This document shows positions 5,800 through 7,558 of a stretch of 7,558 bases of DNA, one piece after another (positions within the stretch are counted from its first letter, which is position 1; the number at the start of each line of letters is the position of its first letter). The stretch lies in contig CAMWUF010000038.1 of NCBI GenBank assembly GCA_947177375.1, forward strand, positions 1 through 7,558. The letters run 5' to 3'. The notes beneath the pieces were generated by a model. It worked only from the letters and a program-made list of their open reading frames with translations. It did no database searches and was not told where the DNA came from. The position numbers were made by a program, and so were the translations under genes. The stretch comes from an uncultured Ruminococcus sp. (GTDB lineage Bacteria; Bacillota; Clostridia; Oscillospirales; Ruminococcaceae).

Positions 5800-7245
5800 T
5801 TAATAAGCCTTTCCCCAAAGCACAAGATGCTTTGCAGGTTTTCCGCAACAAACGCATTTGTCAGAAATTTGTTTTTGTTCTAGGGGAATACATCTTGAGC
5901 CAGCACCAGTTTGTGCTTTTACTTCATCTTCACAGGCTTCTTCTCCACACCACATTGCTTCAATAAAACCATCACCCTTTTCTGTAAGAGCTTGATTGAT
6001 TTCCTGAATCGTCTGACATTGATAAGTCTTGTTATTTCTATTTTCAAGTGCAGATTGATATAACCCATCATGTACTTCCTGTAATTTAGACTGTACGCTT
6101 TCTATGAGATTATCAAGAGAAATTTTTGTTTTCTCACCATTATGACGAGTTGCAAGGATACATTGATTTTCTGCAATATCACGAGGACCAATTTCTACAC
6201 GAACAGGAACACCTTTCATTTCGTATTCTGCAAATTTCCAACCAGCTGAATTTTCAGAATCATCTAATTTGACACGCAAACCAGCATTTTTTAATTCTCT
6301 ATATAATTCAGTTGCTTTTTCAAGTACGCCTTCTTTATGCATAGCAGCTGGAACAATTACAACTTGAATTGGAGCAACGGCTGGAGGCAATACAAGACCA
6401 TTATCATCGCCATGTGTCATGATAATTGCACCAATCAAACGAGTGGTAACACCCCAACTTGTCTGATGTGGATATTCCAGTGTATTATTTTTACCTGCAA
6501 ACTGAATATGAAATGCTTTTGCAAAACCGTCTCCAAAATAATGAGAAGTACCTGCTTGTAATGCTTTTCCGTCATGCATGAGTGCTTCAATTGCATAAGT
6601 AGAAACAGCTCCAGCGAATTTATCGCTTTCTGTTTTTTTACCTTGAATCACTGGAATTGCCAGTGCGTCAATACAAAACCTTGTGTAAACATTCAGCATT
6701 TTTTCTGTTTCTTCGATTGCTTCTTCCGCAGTTGCATGAATCGTATGACCCTCTTGCCAAAGAAATTCACGGGAACGCAGGAATGGTCTTGTTGTTTTCT
6801 CCCAACGGACAACATTTACCCATTGATTATATAATTTTGGCAAATCTCTATGAGAATGCACAACTTGTGAATAATGCTCACAGAATAAAGTCTCTGAAGT
6901 CGGACGAACACAAAGACGTTCTTCTAATTGTTCACTACCTCCATGCGTCACCCAAGCCACTTCTGGAGCAAAGCCTTCTACATGGTCTTTTTCTTTCTGC
7001 AATAAAGATTCTGGAATAAACATTGGCATACAAACATTTTCATGTCCTGTTTCTTTAAACATATTGTCTAAAATTTTCTGAATATTTTCCCAGATTGCGT
7101 AACCATAAGGTCTGATTACCATACAGCCCTTGACACTGGTATAAGCAATTAATTCTGCTTTTTTGACAATATCCGTATACCATTGTGCAAAATCTTCATT
7201 CATAGAAGTAATTGCTTCTACTGCTTTTTTTTCTTTTTTCGCCAT
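5800..7245 (-). CDS. proS: Prolyl-tRNA synthetase, short form without editing insert
   Basis: 481 residues, class II aminoacyl-tRNA synthetase that charges tRNA-Pro with proline in the cytosol. Class II motif 2 is TTRPFLRSREFLWQEGHT (151-168). Other active-site blocks are LCVRPTSETLF (111-121), AGTSHYFGDGFAKAF (231-245) and THGDDNGLVLPP (277-288). No large insert lies between motifs 2 and 3, unlike the longer E. coli-type enzyme with its editing domain. The anticodon-binding domain starts near 292. A C-terminal zinc domain carries C433, C438, C464 and C467, the spacing of the zinc site in the Thermus thermophilus enzyme as I recall it, and the chain ends in the expected Tyr (Y481). This is the archaeal/eukaryote-like type found in many Firmicutes and Thermus. 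AGGAAAGGA precedes the ATG by about 10 nt. Only 21 nt separate it from the upstream gene, which leaves no room for a T-box leader. Confidence 0.96.
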   Translation of the reverse strand: MAKKEKKAVEAITSMNEDFAQWYTDIVKKAELIAYTSVKGCMVIRPYGYAIWENIQKILDNMFKETGHENVCMPMFIPESLLQKEKDHVEGFAPEVAWVTHGGSEQLEERLCVRPTSETLFCEHYSQVVHSHRDLPKLYNQWVNVVRWEKTTRPFLRSREFLWQEGHTIHATAEEAIEETEKMLNVYTRFCIDALAIPVIQGKKTESDKFAGAVSTYAIEALMHDGKALQAGTSHYFGDGFAKAFHIQFAGKNNTLEYPHQTSWGVTTRLIGAIIMTHGDDNGLVLPPAVAPIQVVIVPAAMHKEGVLEKATELYRELKNAGLRVKLDDSENSAGWKFAEYEMKGVPVRVEIGPRDIAENQCILATRHNGEKTKISLDNLIESVQSKLQEVHDGLYQSALENRNNKTYQCQTIQEINQALTEKGDGFIEAMWCGEEACEDEVKAQTGAGSRCIPLEQKQISDKCVCCGKPAKHLVLWGKAY

Positions 7246-7266
7246 TTCTAAAAAATCCTTTCCTGA

Positions 7267-7536
7267 TTAATCATGTTTTTTTTTTGCAGAAACAACAGTT
7301 TTTTTCTTGTTTTTATTCATTTCTGTTGCTTCTGATTCTGTTTTTTTAGGAGGTAATTCATAAATTGACCGCACAGAATATAATCTTCTGTCTTCGGGAT
7401 TTTTGGAATTTTCATGTGTTTTCCTATAGTTAGCAATCCAGTTGTCAACATGTTTTGCAATCCAAGGTGTCAGCACGGCAATTGCAAAAATAACTGCAAA
7501 AATTCCTAATGTTTTCAAACCAAACTGAATTATCAT
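7267..7536 (-). CDS. Small single-pass membrane protein with lysine-rich tail, function unknown
   Basis: An 89-residue protein I do not recognise. Residues 5-25 form one hydrophobic segment (ending AIAVLTPWIAKHV). It is followed by a polar, charged tail (residues 38-89) with 14 Lys, including NKNKKK and AKKKHD near the end. By the positive-inside rule the tail is probably cytoplasmic. The ATG at 7536 has no Shine-Dalgarno, but it sits in an ATGA overlap with a TGA in another frame, as expected if it is translated by coupling to a preceding gene. Alternatively, the frame remains open upstream to the window edge (HDTVDTN before the ATG), so this may be the 3' part of a longer gene. It ends 21 nt before proS and looks co-transcribed. 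Confidence 0.6.
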   Translation of the reverse strand: MIIQFGLKTLGIFAVIFAIAVLTPWIAKHVDNWIANYRKTHENSKNPEDRRLYSVRSIYELPPKKTESEATEMNKNKKKTVVSAKKKHD

Positions 7537-7558
7537 GTTTGTATCAACTGTATCATGC
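7533..7558 (-). CDS. Possible 3' end of an upstream operon gene
   Basis: A minus-strand frame reading MIQLIQT ends in TGA at 7535-7533, overlapping the ATG of the small membrane protein gene by the common ATGA arrangement. Only seven codons are visible and the product cannot be named. The main support is the missing ribosome binding site before the downstream ATG. Confidence 0.22.

Noticed and set aside
6337..7019. Rightward open frames of 74-120 codons across proS
   Set aside because: They are antisense to a fully conserved prolyl-tRNA synthetase, overlap one another and have no promoter or family resemblance.
7246..7266. T-box or other leader regulating proS
   Set aside because: Only 21 nt separate proS from the upstream gene. 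There is a ribosome binding site but no space for a specifier stem or terminator.

Overview
The window looks like chromosome of an AT-rich, Gram-positive anaerobe of the Ruminococcus/Oscillospiraceae kind. This is inferred from four things: a C-terminal type I dockerin whose second half has the ADLCED...FDxCLLK wording I associate with Ruminococcus dockerins, strong Shine-Dalgarno sites, a textbook SigA promoter, and the short (no editing insert) prolyl-tRNA synthetase. There is no phage, transposon, CRISPR or RNA gene that I can see.

Layout: positions 1-277 are a very AT-rich divergent promoter region. Leftwards, an extended -10 promoter and an AAGGAG site precede a probable TTG-started gene cut by the left edge. 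Rightwards, a perfect TTGACA-N17-TATAAT promoter drives one large monocistronic gene (278-2686). It encodes a secreted modular protein: signal peptide, M23 zinc endopeptidase, ricin-type beta-trefoil, bacterial Ig-like domain, GLUG-repeat beta-helix and dockerin. It is probably a peptidoglycan-active component docked onto a cohesin scaffold. A hairpin at 2699-2733 separates it from a convergent gene cluster and probably stops transcription from both sides.

The rest (2732-7558) is one tightly packed leftward operon whose promoter lies beyond the right edge. In transcription order it holds a small single-pass membrane protein with a lysine-rich tail, prolyl-tRNA synthetase (proS), a GH3 beta-N-acetylhexosaminidase-like lipoprotein on a long Thr/Ser linker, an HD-domain nucleotidase of the YfbR/HDDC2 type, an FlK-like hotdog thioesterase, and a CYTH/triphosphate tunnel metalloenzyme. 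Gaps are from a 1-nt overlap to 26 nt, and several ribosome binding sites lie inside the preceding gene, so translation is likely coupled. Three consecutive small hydrolases (nucleotide monophosphate, acyl-CoA, triphosphate) suggest a metabolite-repair or housecleaning module attached to a housekeeping gene.

I did not find a wholly new system. The points most worth following are the dockerin-bearing M23 peptidase, the palindrome covering its -10 and start site, the changed catalytic-loop motif in the GH3 lipoprotein, and the hydrolase trio.
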